Positions 48,362-55,404 of a stretch of DNA of 64,000 nt are shown here, one piece after another. Origin of the DNA: Xenorhabdus miraniensis. Lineage in GTDB: Bacteria; Pseudomonadota; Gammaproteobacteria; Enterobacterales; Enterobacteriaceae. The translations under genes and the position numbers were made by a program. Under the pieces are notes generated by a model. That model was not told the origin of the DNA. It was given only the letters and a program-made list of their open reading frames with translations, and did no database searches. Each line of letters opens with the position of its first letter. Position 1 is the first letter of the stretch. The stretch is from positions 1 to 64,000 of the forward strand of contig NZ_NITZ01000001.1 in assembly GCF_002632615.1 (NCBI RefSeq). Reading direction: 5' to 3'.

Positions 48362-49198
48362 ATGCGCCATATTAAAAAATCGTTGTTGAAACTAGCGGCC
48401 TTGCTGTTTTTATTAAGTGCCACACATGTCTATGGTGGGGCTTATGTGATGCCGGTGAATACGGTACCAAAGGGTACTCAAGCTACCACAACCATGGAAA
48501 TTATTGAATGGACAGAGGAAGAGGGTATCCCGAATCCTTGTTATCGATGGGGAAGATGCCTTGTTGGCCCTGATGTACAGTATAGTAATCATCAGCCGGG
48601 TATGTACGGTTCTTGCGACATTGCCGGGGTATGCCTGACAGATGCACAAAAATATCCGACAACAGCTGATGTTATGCGAGCTTATAAAAAGAAATTTGGA
48701 ATTCCTAAACGGGTTACATTCGACATTATGACCGCAGATTCAGAATGTGTAGGTTTGTTTTATGCGGCGCAGACATCCCCTGGATATGGTCATGCTGCAA
48801 AATTCCCGAATTCCACTTGCAATAAAATGCCGCCTCCGCGTCAATTTTGTGAAATTTATCTACCTTCTGAAATTGCATACGGAGAATTAATTGCTTCAGA
48901 AGTGAATAATGCCAGCCGAACAATTAATGGTTACCTTCAATGTGCTCTGCCCAGTAGCAAAATACAGTTGCACGCTAAATCAATCGATGGTGAGTCTAAA
49001 GTTTATTTTGATTCCAATAGACAAGTATATGCGACATTGCAAATTAATGACCAAAACGCAGCAAATGGGGTTGGGGTCACTGCCAGAAAAAATAATGAAA
49101 GATCGCCTTTCACACTAAAATCAACACTGCACACAATCACTCCACCAGAAGCCGGTAAATATGAAGGCACCGCAGTCGTTTATTTAACTTATTTATAA
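48362..49198 (+). CDS. mrxH: fimbrial tip adhesin, MrpH-like
   Basis: 278 residues, signal peptide ending near VYGG (residue 26). The N-terminal receptor domain (to about 170) is rich in Cys (at about 60, 66, 85, 91, 129, 153 and 163) and has His77 and His144. MrpH of Proteus binds zinc through histidines in this domain; which of these two would serve is not clear. The C-terminal pilin domain shows NGYLQCALPSSKIQL and ends TAVVYLTYL. Length is that of MrpH (275). It should sit at the fimbria tip and determine binding. Confidence 0.85.
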   Translation: MRHIKKSLLKLAALLFLLSATHVYGGAYVMPVNTVPKGTQATTTMEIIEWTEEEGIPNPCYRWGRCLVGPDVQYSNHQPGMYGSCDIAGVCLTDAQKYPTTADVMRAYKKKFGIPKRVTFDIMTADSECVGLFYAAQTSPGYGHAAKFPNSTCNKMPPPRQFCEIYLPSEIAYGELIASEVNNASRTINGYLQCALPSSKIQLHAKSIDGESKVYFDSNRQVYATLQINDQNAANGVGVTARKNNERSPFTLKSTLHTITPPEAGKYEGTAVVYLTYL

Positions 49199-49216
49199 AT
49201 TGAGAGCAAAGATATC

Positions 49217-49492
49217 ATGCACGTCAGTATGCTGGTAGGAAAAAGAATCCAAATGAAAAGGAAAGAAATTGGAGTGACAGCAGCAGAGCTGGCAGACAAA
49301 ATTGGAGTTAGCCATCAGCAATTGTCACGTTATGAGCGAGGAACCAATAAAATCAGTCTGGAGCATTTGGTCGCTATTGCTATTGCCCTGGAAACTCCCG
49401 CAGACTGGTTTTTGGAAGATTGTTTTACTCCCCCTAAAGTGAATATGAATAATCAATATGCCTGTGTAGCGGAAACCATACTGGGATTATAA
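49217..49492 (+). CDS. mrxJ: MrpJ-like helix-turn-helix regulator
   Basis: 91 residues, one Cro/C1-type HTH (VGKRIQMKRKEIGVTAAELA, then VSHQQLSRYERGTNKIS). MrpJ-type proteins encoded at the end of fimbrial operons repress motility genes in Proteus while fimbriae are made. 18 nt after the adhesin gene with GAGAGC upstream. Length is a little shorter than MrpJ (107). A strong terminator closes the operon 56 nt later. Confidence 0.88.
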   Translation: MHVSMLVGKRIQMKRKEIGVTAAELADKIGVSHQQLSRYERGTNKISLEHLVAIAIALETPADWFLEDCFTPPKVNMNNQYACVAETILGL

Positions 49493-49547
49493 GGCAGAGG
49501 TTTATATTGTTAATAAATAGAAAAAGATTAAGGTTTCAAAAATCTAA

Positions 49548-49577
49548 GCCATTCCTGAACAGGAATGGCTTTTTTCA
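49548..49577 (+). terminator. rho-independent terminator of the fimbrial operon
   Basis: GCCATTCCTG-aa-CAGGAATGGC, followed by TTTTTTC. It insulates the fimbrial operon from the invertible segment. Confidence 0.95.
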
Positions 49578-49664
49578 TTATCATCCTTCAACTACTTCTT
49601 TGGGAGGTAGTGATTGTTTAAATATTAACCGGAAAATATAAGACAAGAAACTGCCAAATGGTTA

Positions 49665-49688
49665 ACATTTAGTACCAAACTGTTAACC
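49665..49688 (+). repeat. left inverted repeat of a putative invertible DNA segment (IRL)
   Basis: 24 bp, starting acatttagtacc and ending gttaacc. It is perfectly complementary to 49950-49973. Flanking bases also partly match (aaatggtta outside IRL against aaagggtt outside IRR, with one gap). Confidence 0.85.
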
Positions 49689-49713
49689 AATAAATTTTCC
49701 CACTTTTTCAACA

Positions 49714-49896
49714 CTATTTATCTTCACGTCTTTCGCAAGAATCAAAATAACTCTTTGATTCAAGCTTAAAAAATTTCCCTCCTATCCTAACCCCACACTT
49801 TGTTTTTCCCTTATCAAAATATTCCTTTTTTGCTATCACGTTGAACAAAAGTTTAAATTGCTCGACATCGAAAGCTGTATAAATTAAAACCTCCAT
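49714..49896 (-). CDS. small hypothetical ORF inside the invertible segment
   Basis: 60 residues (MEVLIYTAFDVEQFKLLFNV ... FKLESKSYFDSCERREDK), basic and not recognised. ATG 49896 has no good ribosome site. In the present orientation it lies 41 nt after the recombinase stop on the same strand, so it could be read on the same message. After inversion it would face the other way. It may be a real small protein or only chance. Confidence 0.3.
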   Translation of the reverse strand: MEVLIYTAFDVEQFKLLFNVIAKKEYFDKGKTKCGVRIGGKFFKLESKSYFDSCERREDK

Positions 49897-49937
49897 TGAT
49901 GTTGGAGTAATAAACCAAAATAATATTCAAACTAAGT

Positions 49938-50549
49938 TTAATCATCCTGGGTTAACAGTTTGGTACTAAATGTAACCCTTTTTCTTTTCCCTCTCTGCCT
50001 CCAAATTCCATCAAAGCGACCCGCATTACTCGCGGTATACCTGACGGTATGGCGAATATTACGATGACCTAAATAGTCTTGAATCAATCGAGTATCGACT
50101 CCGTTATCCGCTAACGCATAACCACACGAATGACGCAACATGTGCGGATTCGCGCAAATCGCAATTTCTGCCTTGATACTTGTGTTCCTGATGATTTTAT
50201 AGAACTGCTGCCGCGATAAAGGCTCGCCAGTGCGGGAAATAAACAGCCATTCACTCTTGCCGAATTTTTCATATTTCTTACGGATAGTCAGCCACTTACG
50301 CAATAATTGAATTTCACGCGAGATCATGGGATGGATTGTGGAAAAACCATTTTTCAAGCGATTAACACTCAAACTCCGGTCACGCAGATCCACATCAGAC
50401 ATACGTAGCCCAAGTAACTCAGAAACGCGAAAGCCATGGAGAAACCCCATAAAAAGCATACAGATATTACGCTCTGCATTTGCCCCTTTTTCTAATTCAG
50501 CCAGCAATTGCTCAATTTCGGATTGAGTTAAATATTTACGTTTTAGCAT
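49938..50549 (-). CDS. FimB/MrpI-type tyrosine recombinase
   Basis: 203 residues from ATG 50549, the length of FimB, FimE and MrpI. Catalytic residues are all present: Arg41 (GFRVSELLGL), Lys66, His136-x-x-Arg139 (HMLRHSCG), His162 (LGHRNIRHTVRY) and Tyr171. The strip NAGRFDGIW follows, as in the family. Such enzymes invert promoter segments of fimbrial operons. Here it lies downstream of the operon and is read towards it. Its final codons form one arm of a 24-bp inverted repeat, so the enzyme would alter its own C terminus. C-terminal residues after the tyrosine may affect multimer contacts, but that is inferred. Confidence 0.9.
   Translation of the reverse strand: MLKRKYLTQSEIEQLLAELEKGANAERNICMLFMGFLHGFRVSELLGLRMSDVDLRDRSLSVNRLKNGFSTIHPMISREIQLLRKWLTIRKKYEKFGKSEWLFISRTGEPLSRQQFYKIIRNTSIKAEIAICANPHMLRHSCGYALADNGVDTRLIQDYLGHRNIRHTVRYTASNAGRFDGIWRQRGKRKRVTFSTKLLTQDD
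49950..49973 (-). repeat. right inverted repeat (IRR), inside the recombinase coding sequence
   Basis: Exact reverse complement of 49665-49688. It covers codons for TFSTKLLT (about residues 193-200) of the recombinase gene, four codons before its stop. Confidence 0.85.
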
Positions 50550-50816
50550 AATGTATTACTCACTGTGGTAGAAGGAATCATTGACTTAAAAAATAAAAAA
50601 CTATTATATATAACTCGATAAAACACAATCATGAATACAGGTATTAGAAATACATAGTAAACCATATGGTTATTTTTATATAAATCCAGTTTCATTTTCT
50701 CTTCCATAACAAACAAATATAAAATCGTTATCAATAATAAACATTCCATAAAGATAATTTATATTTTTTATTATCAGCCACTAAGGAACTGTCTCAATAA
50801 GGGCTAAGATAACACA

Positions 50817-50999
50817 TTAAAAAACTTTCCACCTGAGACCACTATTTATTTCCAGACCACTATTTATTTCCAGATCACTATTTATCTCCAGATCATTATT
50901 TATTTCCAGATCACAATTTGAAGAGATAGCCTCCTGTTCCCGACCTTCATTCGTATTAGCATGTAAAAAATGTAACGGGAGAAAAATCGCCAATGACAA
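50817..50999 (-). CDS. small ORF with hexapeptide repeats, doubtful gene
   Basis: 60 residues from a TTG start, with a hydrophobic N terminus (SLAIFLPLHFLHA) and then four and a half copies of a six-residue unit (N/S-D/G-LEIN). No strong ribosome site or homology known to me. It may be a decayed secreted peptide or simply open because of the 18-bp repeat. Confidence 0.25.
   Translation of the reverse strand: MSLAIFLPLHFLHANTNEGREQEAISSNCDLEINNDLEINSDLEINSGLEINSGLRWKVF
50834..50921. repeat. 18-bp tandem repeat array
   Basis: Almost five direct copies of an 18-bp unit (accactatttatttccag and variants: gatcactatttatctccag, gatcattatttatttccag). There are no spacers, so it is not CRISPR. It encodes the LEIN repeats on the minus strand. 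Confidence 0.9.
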
Positions 51000-51001
51000 T
51001 T

Positions 51002-51052
51002 ATATGAAAAATTTATTTCATAAATATGACAATCATATCAGAATGATTGTGT
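51002..51052. promoter_or_regulatory. pair of palindromes upstream of the 51287 gene
   Basis: TATGAAA-aattta-TTTCATA (51002-51021) and ACAATCAT-atcaga-ATGATTGT (about 51029-51050) lie side by side. They could be operators or a small RNA structure. The distance to the next start (235 nt) is long. Confidence 0.35.
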
Positions 51053-51286
51053 GGTTGAATGCTAACAAAGCATTTGAAAATGGATAAATATCCAGTGATT
51101 TTTTGCGAGTCGCTTCGCAAAGAGCAACATTGTCGATAGCATATTAGTCAACTAAACGCTAGGGTAGGTATCAATCATTAACCAAGAATGCGATACAAAT
51201 GAAAACACGTATGAATTCGCGGTGCAGTGCGGGCGAAGTGCTGATAAAGTATCGTAATATATCCCAATAACACAAGGAACGTACAA

Positions 51287-51637
51287 ATGAGCCTTCATGT
51301 TTCATTTCGCCATACTGACATTGATATCCCAGAATTAATCCTGAATGGCAGTGCACTCAGCGATGCTGGATTTACCGCGAATGAGTTATTTCATATCTCC
51401 CAATTTTCCAATGGAATCATCATCTCTCTTATTGATCCCAATGCAGATCTGGCGAGTTTGATCAACGAAGTGGAAACTAATCCATATGAAGGGATCGACA
51501 ATATCCGTGAAAATGGTGAGCTTTATATTGCAGGAGATTGGCTGACAATCAGTAAGTTAATAGAACAACCCATTAATATTGAGATGGAACCTGGCAAAAT
51601 TATTCTTAAACCTAAGTTGATGGAAATGTTGGCTTAA
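51287..51637 (+). CDS. small protein with two AbrB/SymE-like half repeats, function unknown
   Basis: 116 residues from ATG 51287 with AAGGAACG upstream. Two stretches follow the same pattern: ELILNGSALSDAGFTANELF with NGIIISL (residues about 16-48), and GELYIAGDWLTISKLIEQP with PGKIIL (about 81-109). The pattern (short strand, G-x-W/A-L, helix, then a G-x-I-I-L strand) resembles SymE-type and AbrB-type swapped-hairpin folds. It is acidic. No partner gene is adjacent. The assignment is a guess from pattern; as a gene it is well supported. Confidence 0.55.
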   Translation: MSLHVSFRHTDIDIPELILNGSALSDAGFTANELFHISQFSNGIIISLIDPNADLASLINEVETNPYEGIDNIRENGELYIAGDWLTISKLIEQPINIEMEPGKIILKPKLMEMLA

Positions 51638-51766
51638 AACCATTGACACTAAAAAATTACCTTCTATCAATTAGCCGGAAATATTAAGAAGAATTCCGGC
51701 TTTTAATATTTCTATACGAATATTTCAGGCCATCTTACCCAGAGCCTCATTTCAAATTCCATCAGC

Positions 51767-52131
51767 CTATTTGCCACCTGCTAAGTCAATGAAATTGCCT
51801 GTAACATACGATGATTCATCAGACAGCAACCACGCAATGGCCTGAGCAACTTCTTCCGGCTGTCCACCCCGTTTCATGGGCAAAGAATCTTTGATGCGAT
51901 CAACCCTCTCAGGTTCCCCACCATCCGCATGTATTTCGGTATAAATGAACCCAGGACGCACGGCATTTACCCTAATCCCTTGTGCAGCCACTTCTTGCGC
52001 CAAGCCAATTGTCATCGTATCAACGGCACCTTTCGATGCCGCATAATCAACATATTCATGAGGAGCCCCCAGTCTGGAAGCAGCGGATGAAACATTAACA
52101 ATAACCCCGCCATTCTCCTCATTTTTCGTGT
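51767..52131 (-). pseudogene. short-chain dehydrogenase, C-terminal remnant (YgfF-like)
   Basis: Read leftwards from about 52131: NGGVIVNVSSAASRLGAP, then EYVDYAASKGAVDTMTIGLA with the catalytic Ser, Tyr and Lys, then GIRVNAVRPGFIYTEIHADG and the end SSYVTGNFIDLAGGK. The N-terminal NAD-binding half (TGxxxGIG) is missing; the frame enters AT-rich sequence at about 52131 and has no start. It is therefore a truncated gene. It resembles E. coli YgfF-type oxidoreductases, but no activity is expected. Confidence 0.75.
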
Positions 52132-52384
52132 TATTTTTTCACATCAAAACCTTGCAGATTAAATACCATTAATTACCTATAAAATAGATTAGCTAATTAA
52201 AAATAAACATATAAACCCAATATCACATATATATAATCATTTGTTCCTAAAAGAAAACATAAACCGCCCATATATAAAAATATAAATATTCCCTATGTTA
52301 AATTTGCAATCATAACATTCAAAACTATACTCCAAACTGCAAGAGTATATTTCGGGTTGTAAGGACTCTAATCAGAGGACATAT

Positions 52385-52714
52385 ATGATGAAAAGCTTGA
52401 AGTTATCAGTTGCAGCATTACTGGTGTTGTTTTCAAGTGCCGCACTTGCAGCGCCTACAGTATCAACCTCAGCCGAAACTGCGTCAAAAACAGCAACGGC
52501 AGTAGAACATAATGTGAAAGCAGCTAAAAATAAAGTTAATTCACCAGAAAAGAAAGTCACCAAAAAAGCAAAAAGCCAAAAAGCTTCTAAGAAGAAAAAT
52601 AAATCTGTGAAAAAAGGTGCCAATACGGCTCTTTGTAAAGACGGAACTTATAGCAAGAGTAAATCTCGTAAAGGAGCATGTTCTCGTCACGGCGGAGTTT
52701 CTAAATGGCTGTAA
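52385..52714 (+). CDS. secreted basic protein with a DUF3761-like C terminus
   Basis: 109 residues, from ATG 52385 or the next ATG at 52388, after CAGAGGAC. The signal peptide ends at ALA (about residue 23). A Lys-rich, disordered middle (KKVTKKAKSQKASKKKNKSVKK) precedes a conserved C terminus: ALCKDGTYSKSKSRKGACSR then HGGV and a terminal W. The cysteine pair and HGGV-W are the DUF3761 pattern. Envelope location is likely; function is unknown. Single gene with its own terminator. Confidence 0.75.
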   Translation: MMKSLKLSVAALLVLFSSAALAAPTVSTSAETASKTATAVEHNVKAAKNKVNSPEKKVTKKAKSQKASKKKNKSVKKGANTALCKDGTYSKSKSRKGACSRHGGVSKWL

Positions 52715-52740
52715 TATTTCGTTGATTTTCCATCATGCAC

Positions 52741-52772
52741 AATTAGGGAGCTGCGGCTCCCTAATTCTTTTC
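52741..52772 (+). terminator. rho-independent terminator
   Basis: ATTAGGGAGC-tgcg-GCTCCCTAAT, followed by TCTTTTCT. It closes the DUF3761-like gene. Confidence 0.92.
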
Positions 52773-52884
52773 TGATAAGCATCGCGTTTTTTAACCAGAT
52801 ATGAAATTGGGTATTTCACTTGATTTCAGCAAATAAGTAATTGGTTTAATTTCAAATAAAAACCAAAAACATTTTTCAACCAAC

Positions 52885-53114
52885 TATTGTCATTTTCAGG
52901 AGACGATTGCACGGAATGTTAAAAGTCGTCTGCACTCGATTGCCAGAGCTAAGTTAGCAATCATTCCGTGTAGTTCTGGGTTTTGGTGCACACGAGTACC
53001 GAGCATAATCACGTTTAGTGCAGCCGACTTCTGAAATTATTTTGTCAGAAGTCATATGCACACTCGGTTTTAAACCCTATCAATTGGTGCAGTCGTCTTT
53101 TGAAAATGACAATA
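52885..53114. repeat. foldback (MITE-like) repeat, copy A
   Basis: 230 bp with 27-bp terminal inverted repeats matching at 24 positions (tattgtcattttca at the left, tgaaaatgacaata at the right). It holds an inner foldback (agtcgtctgcact at 52924-52936 against agtgcagccgact at 53017-53029). Bases 52939-53030 are identical over 92 bp to 53915-54006. No coding frame. It lies just upstream of the toxin-antitoxin promoter. Confidence 0.8.
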
Positions 53115-53133
53115 CTTTTTGATAGAGTAAAAA

Positions 53134-53175
53134 TTGACCTAATCGTTCGATTCGTTTATATTGATTAAATCGAAC
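53134..53175 (+). promoter_or_regulatory. promoter and operator of the Phd/ParE module
   Basis: TTGACC (53134-53139), 17 bp, TATATT (53157-53162). An inverted repeat, GTTCGATT at 53145-53152 and AATCGAAC at 53168-53175, straddles the -10, as expected for autoregulation by the antitoxin. Confidence 0.65.
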
Positions 53176-53198
53176 CATCATTCAACGAGGGAACTCTA

Positions 53199-53459
53199 AT
53201 GGATGCTCTTTCTGCCAATGAAGCCAAAACTCAATTTGGCGACATGCTACTTAAAGCACAACGCGCCCCAATCCAAATAAATAAAAATGGAAAACCCGTG
53301 GCTGTGGTTATCTCAATGGATGAGTACGAAGGTATTGAAGTACTCAGATTAAAATTATTGCAGTCAAGGGCGGCTCAGGCCAGCATTGATATCGAAGCTG
53401 GTAACATCGTTGATGGCGAAGCTTTTTTTAATGAACTGAACTCAGGTCATTACGACTAG
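53199..53459 (+). CDS. type II antitoxin, Phd/YefM family
   Basis: 86 residues. The N-terminal half is the DNA-binding Phd/YefM fold (MDALSANEAKTQFGDMLLKA, then PVAVVISMDEYEGIE), and the acidic C terminus (IDIEAGNIVDGEAFFNEL) is the part that should cap the toxin. GAGGGAAC precedes ATG 53199. It should neutralise the following ParE toxin and repress the promoter. Confidence 0.88.
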   Translation: MDALSANEAKTQFGDMLLKAQRAPIQINKNGKPVAVVISMDEYEGIEVLRLKLLQSRAAQASIDIEAGNIVDGEAFFNELNSGHYD

Positions 53460-53526
53460 AACATCTGCCAACCATACAGATATTATTGAAGGCAGCATCG
53501 ATGTTCCCAGGGATAATTAACGACGA

Positions 53527-53841
53527 ATGACTAGACAAAACTATCGCTTAACCCCAGATGCCCAGTCCGACCTCATTGAAATTCGCCGTTTTACCGTGAA
53601 GCAATGGGGTAAGGTACAATCAAAAAAATACCTGTCCGAACTTCAACAAACTTTTCGTTTGTTGTCTGTCACCCCTTCTCTGGGGAGATTCAGGACGGAC
53701 GTTGGTGCGGGAGTGTTGAGCTTTCCCCATGCCAGTCATGTCATTTATTACATGATCCACGAGCGGCAACTGGTTATATTTGGCGTACTACACAAGCGCA
53801 TGGTGCCTGCTAATCATCTGGATGGACGCGAGATAATCTAA
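53527..53841 (+). CDS. type II toxin, ParE/RelE superfamily
   Basis: 104 residues. YRLTPDAQSDLIEIRRFTVK then WG, and the C-terminal strip VIYYMIHERQLVIFGVLHKRM, give the ParE pattern. ParE-type toxins poison gyrase, while RelE types cut mRNA; the sequence (VLHKRM with one His, no RelE triad) favours ParE. The gap of 67 nt after the antitoxin is longer than usual. Confidence 0.85.
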   Translation: MTRQNYRLTPDAQSDLIEIRRFTVKQWGKVQSKKYLSELQQTFRLLSVTPSLGRFRTDVGAGVLSFPHASHVIYYMIHERQLVIFGVLHKRMVPANHLDGREII

Positions 53842-53892
53842 CGTAACTGTTTTGACCTCATTAAAGTCATTTTTAGACAAAACTGCACATCC

Positions 53893-54018
53893 TGTCAGAA
53901 CTCGACTACACTGAATTGCCAGAGCTAAGTTAGCAATCATTCCGTGTAGTTCTGGGTTTTGGTGCACACGAGTACCGAGCATAATCACGTTTAGTGCAGC
54001 CGACTTTTGAAAATGACA
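53893..54018. repeat. foldback (MITE-like) repeat, copy B
   Basis: 126 bp, shorter than copy A. The core 53915-54006 is identical to copy A over 92 bp, and the right end (cttttgaaaatgaca) matches the right terminal repeat of A. The left end is shorter and more diverged (tgtcagaactcgactacact). With copy A it brackets the toxin-antitoxin pair. Confidence 0.8.
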
Positions 54019-54426
54019 GCTATGGTAATTAACAATAAATAAACCAGAAAAGTTAATAATAAATTTTTACTGATTTAAATTACGATTCACACAATAACAA
54101 AATTAACAAAACCACCCTGTCATCAATCTATTAAATTAATAATATAATACTTTAAAAACAAAAAGTAATAAAAAACCCCGTAAAGTCAAACTCCCCCATA
54201 ATTACAGATAAACATTAAATACCCCATACTATCCACCAGATAAAATCATAATAATCATTACACTTATTTACTATACAACGTAAAAAATATAGATATTTGT
54301 CAGTAGGGTGCTAATATTCGTTACAGAAACGAAACTTATGAAGGACGAATAACAGTAGCCAGATATTGTTTGCTCTGCTAATATTCGTTTGTTTTTTATC
54401 CAGAGTAATAAAACGAGGAGAAGCAA
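54019..54426. other. AT-rich intergenic region
   Basis: About 400 nt with no gene. Very low GC (54020-54300). The last 120 nt should hold the promoter of the Bax-like gene (AT-rich block followed by gggtgctaatattcgtt). AGGAG precedes the next ATG. Confidence 0.35.
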
Positions 54427-55200
54427 ATGCCCTCTCGAACGATGAGGACAACTGCGGTCTTCGCTTTCTTTATCTCATTAGTCTTTACCGGTCTGAGCTA
54501 TGCCTCGACCAGTACCTCGAAAAAGGAAGAGTATTCTCACAATGGCATTCAGTCAAACTTGCCTGATTTGCGAAAATACCCTTCAGGTACACCCCGGAAG
54601 AAAGCGTTTTTAAATGTTGTTGTCCCTGTAATTGACAAGCATAATCAAAAGATTATGCAGGATCGTAAATGGCTCCTGTCATATCAGAAAACACGTAACT
54701 GGTCTGTACAGGATATCAATCGATTAAAAAATATCTGCATGGATTACAAAATGACCTGCAACTCACCAAGACGGGTCAGTTGGAATCAACTACTCAGCCG
54801 GGTTGATATTATACCGACCCATTTTGTCGCCACTCAGGCAGCAGCAGAATCCGGCTGGGGAACGTCAGAGCTTGCCCAGAAAAACAATAACTTGTTTGGT
54901 ATGCGCTGTAGCTCTTGTGGTAAAACGAAAGGAAAAGTCAAAGGTTATTCTGTTTACCATACCATTGATGATTCTGTCGTTGCCTATATGAAAAACCTGA
55001 ACACGCACCGTGCCTATGAGTCACTGCGTTCTTCGCGTGCAAACCAAAGGACAGCGCAGAAGCCACTGAATACCAGCAAACTTATCGATAACCTTAATGG
55101 TTATTCCGAACTGGGTGCTGGCTACAATCGCTATCTGCATCAGGTATTTAATGTCAATAAGCAGTTGATTTCACAGGTACAGGAATTCTCTATCCAATAA
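54427..55200 (+). CDS. Bax-like glucosaminidase (GH73 family)
   Basis: 257 residues from ATG 54427 (GAGGAG just upstream). Signal peptide ends at SYA (residue 26). The catalytic Glu141 stands in AAAESGWGTSELA, and the strip NNLFGMRC is the second family motif. This is the shape of E. coli Bax, a probable N-acetylglucosaminidase of the periplasm. It cuts the glycan backbone. The peptidoglycan O-acetylation genes next to it modify the sugar such enzymes act on, so the neighbourhood makes sense for cell-wall turnover. It is separated from patA by about 200 nt and may have its own promoter. Confidence 0.85.
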   Translation: MPSRTMRTTAVFAFFISLVFTGLSYASTSTSKKEEYSHNGIQSNLPDLRKYPSGTPRKKAFLNVVVPVIDKHNQKIMQDRKWLLSYQKTRNWSVQDINRLKNICMDYKMTCNSPRRVSWNQLLSRVDIIPTHFVATQAAAESGWGTSELAQKNNNLFGMRCSSCGKTKGKVKGYSVYHTIDDSVVAYMKNLNTHRAYESLRSSRANQRTAQKPLNTSKLIDNLNGYSELGAGYNRYLHQVFNVNKQLISQVQEFSIQ

Positions 55201-55404
55201 ACATACGGCTAAATAAACAAAAAGGCCAGGGAATAGCCAGTACAATAATCTCTCAATAATCCATTTTGTATTAATTGCAAAGTGGATTCTTTTTTTATAA
55301 GCCTCTTCTATATTACCTATGTAAACATAGATAAATTCCATACTATAATGTGCCCCACAATTATATACCTTCTCCCAACGATAAATGGTTAGCCAGAGCC
55401 TAAT

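Larger units (their letters stand above)
49665..49973. other. putative invertible segment acting on the recombinase 3' end
   Basis: About 310 bp bounded by perfect 24-bp inverted repeats. It contains the last three codons of the recombinase and a 60-codon frame (49714-49896). In the given orientation the recombinase ends LLTQDD. If the segment flips, the frame would continue after LLT into sequence now at 49689-49769 on the plus strand: NKFSHFFNTIYLHVF, then RKNQNNSLIQA, then TAA. The protein would be 226 residues instead of 203. The tyrosine recombinase encoded at the border is the obvious enzyme. The segment is seen; inversion itself is inferred. Confidence 0.65.

Noticed and set aside
50834..50921. 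CRISPR-like array
   Set aside because: The 18-bp units are head to tail without spacers, and no cas genes are near.
52939..53030. Integron attC site next to the toxin-antitoxin pair
   Set aside because: The copies have foldback form and TA cargo, but I find no RYYYAAC/GTTRRRY core pair in the right places and no integrase.
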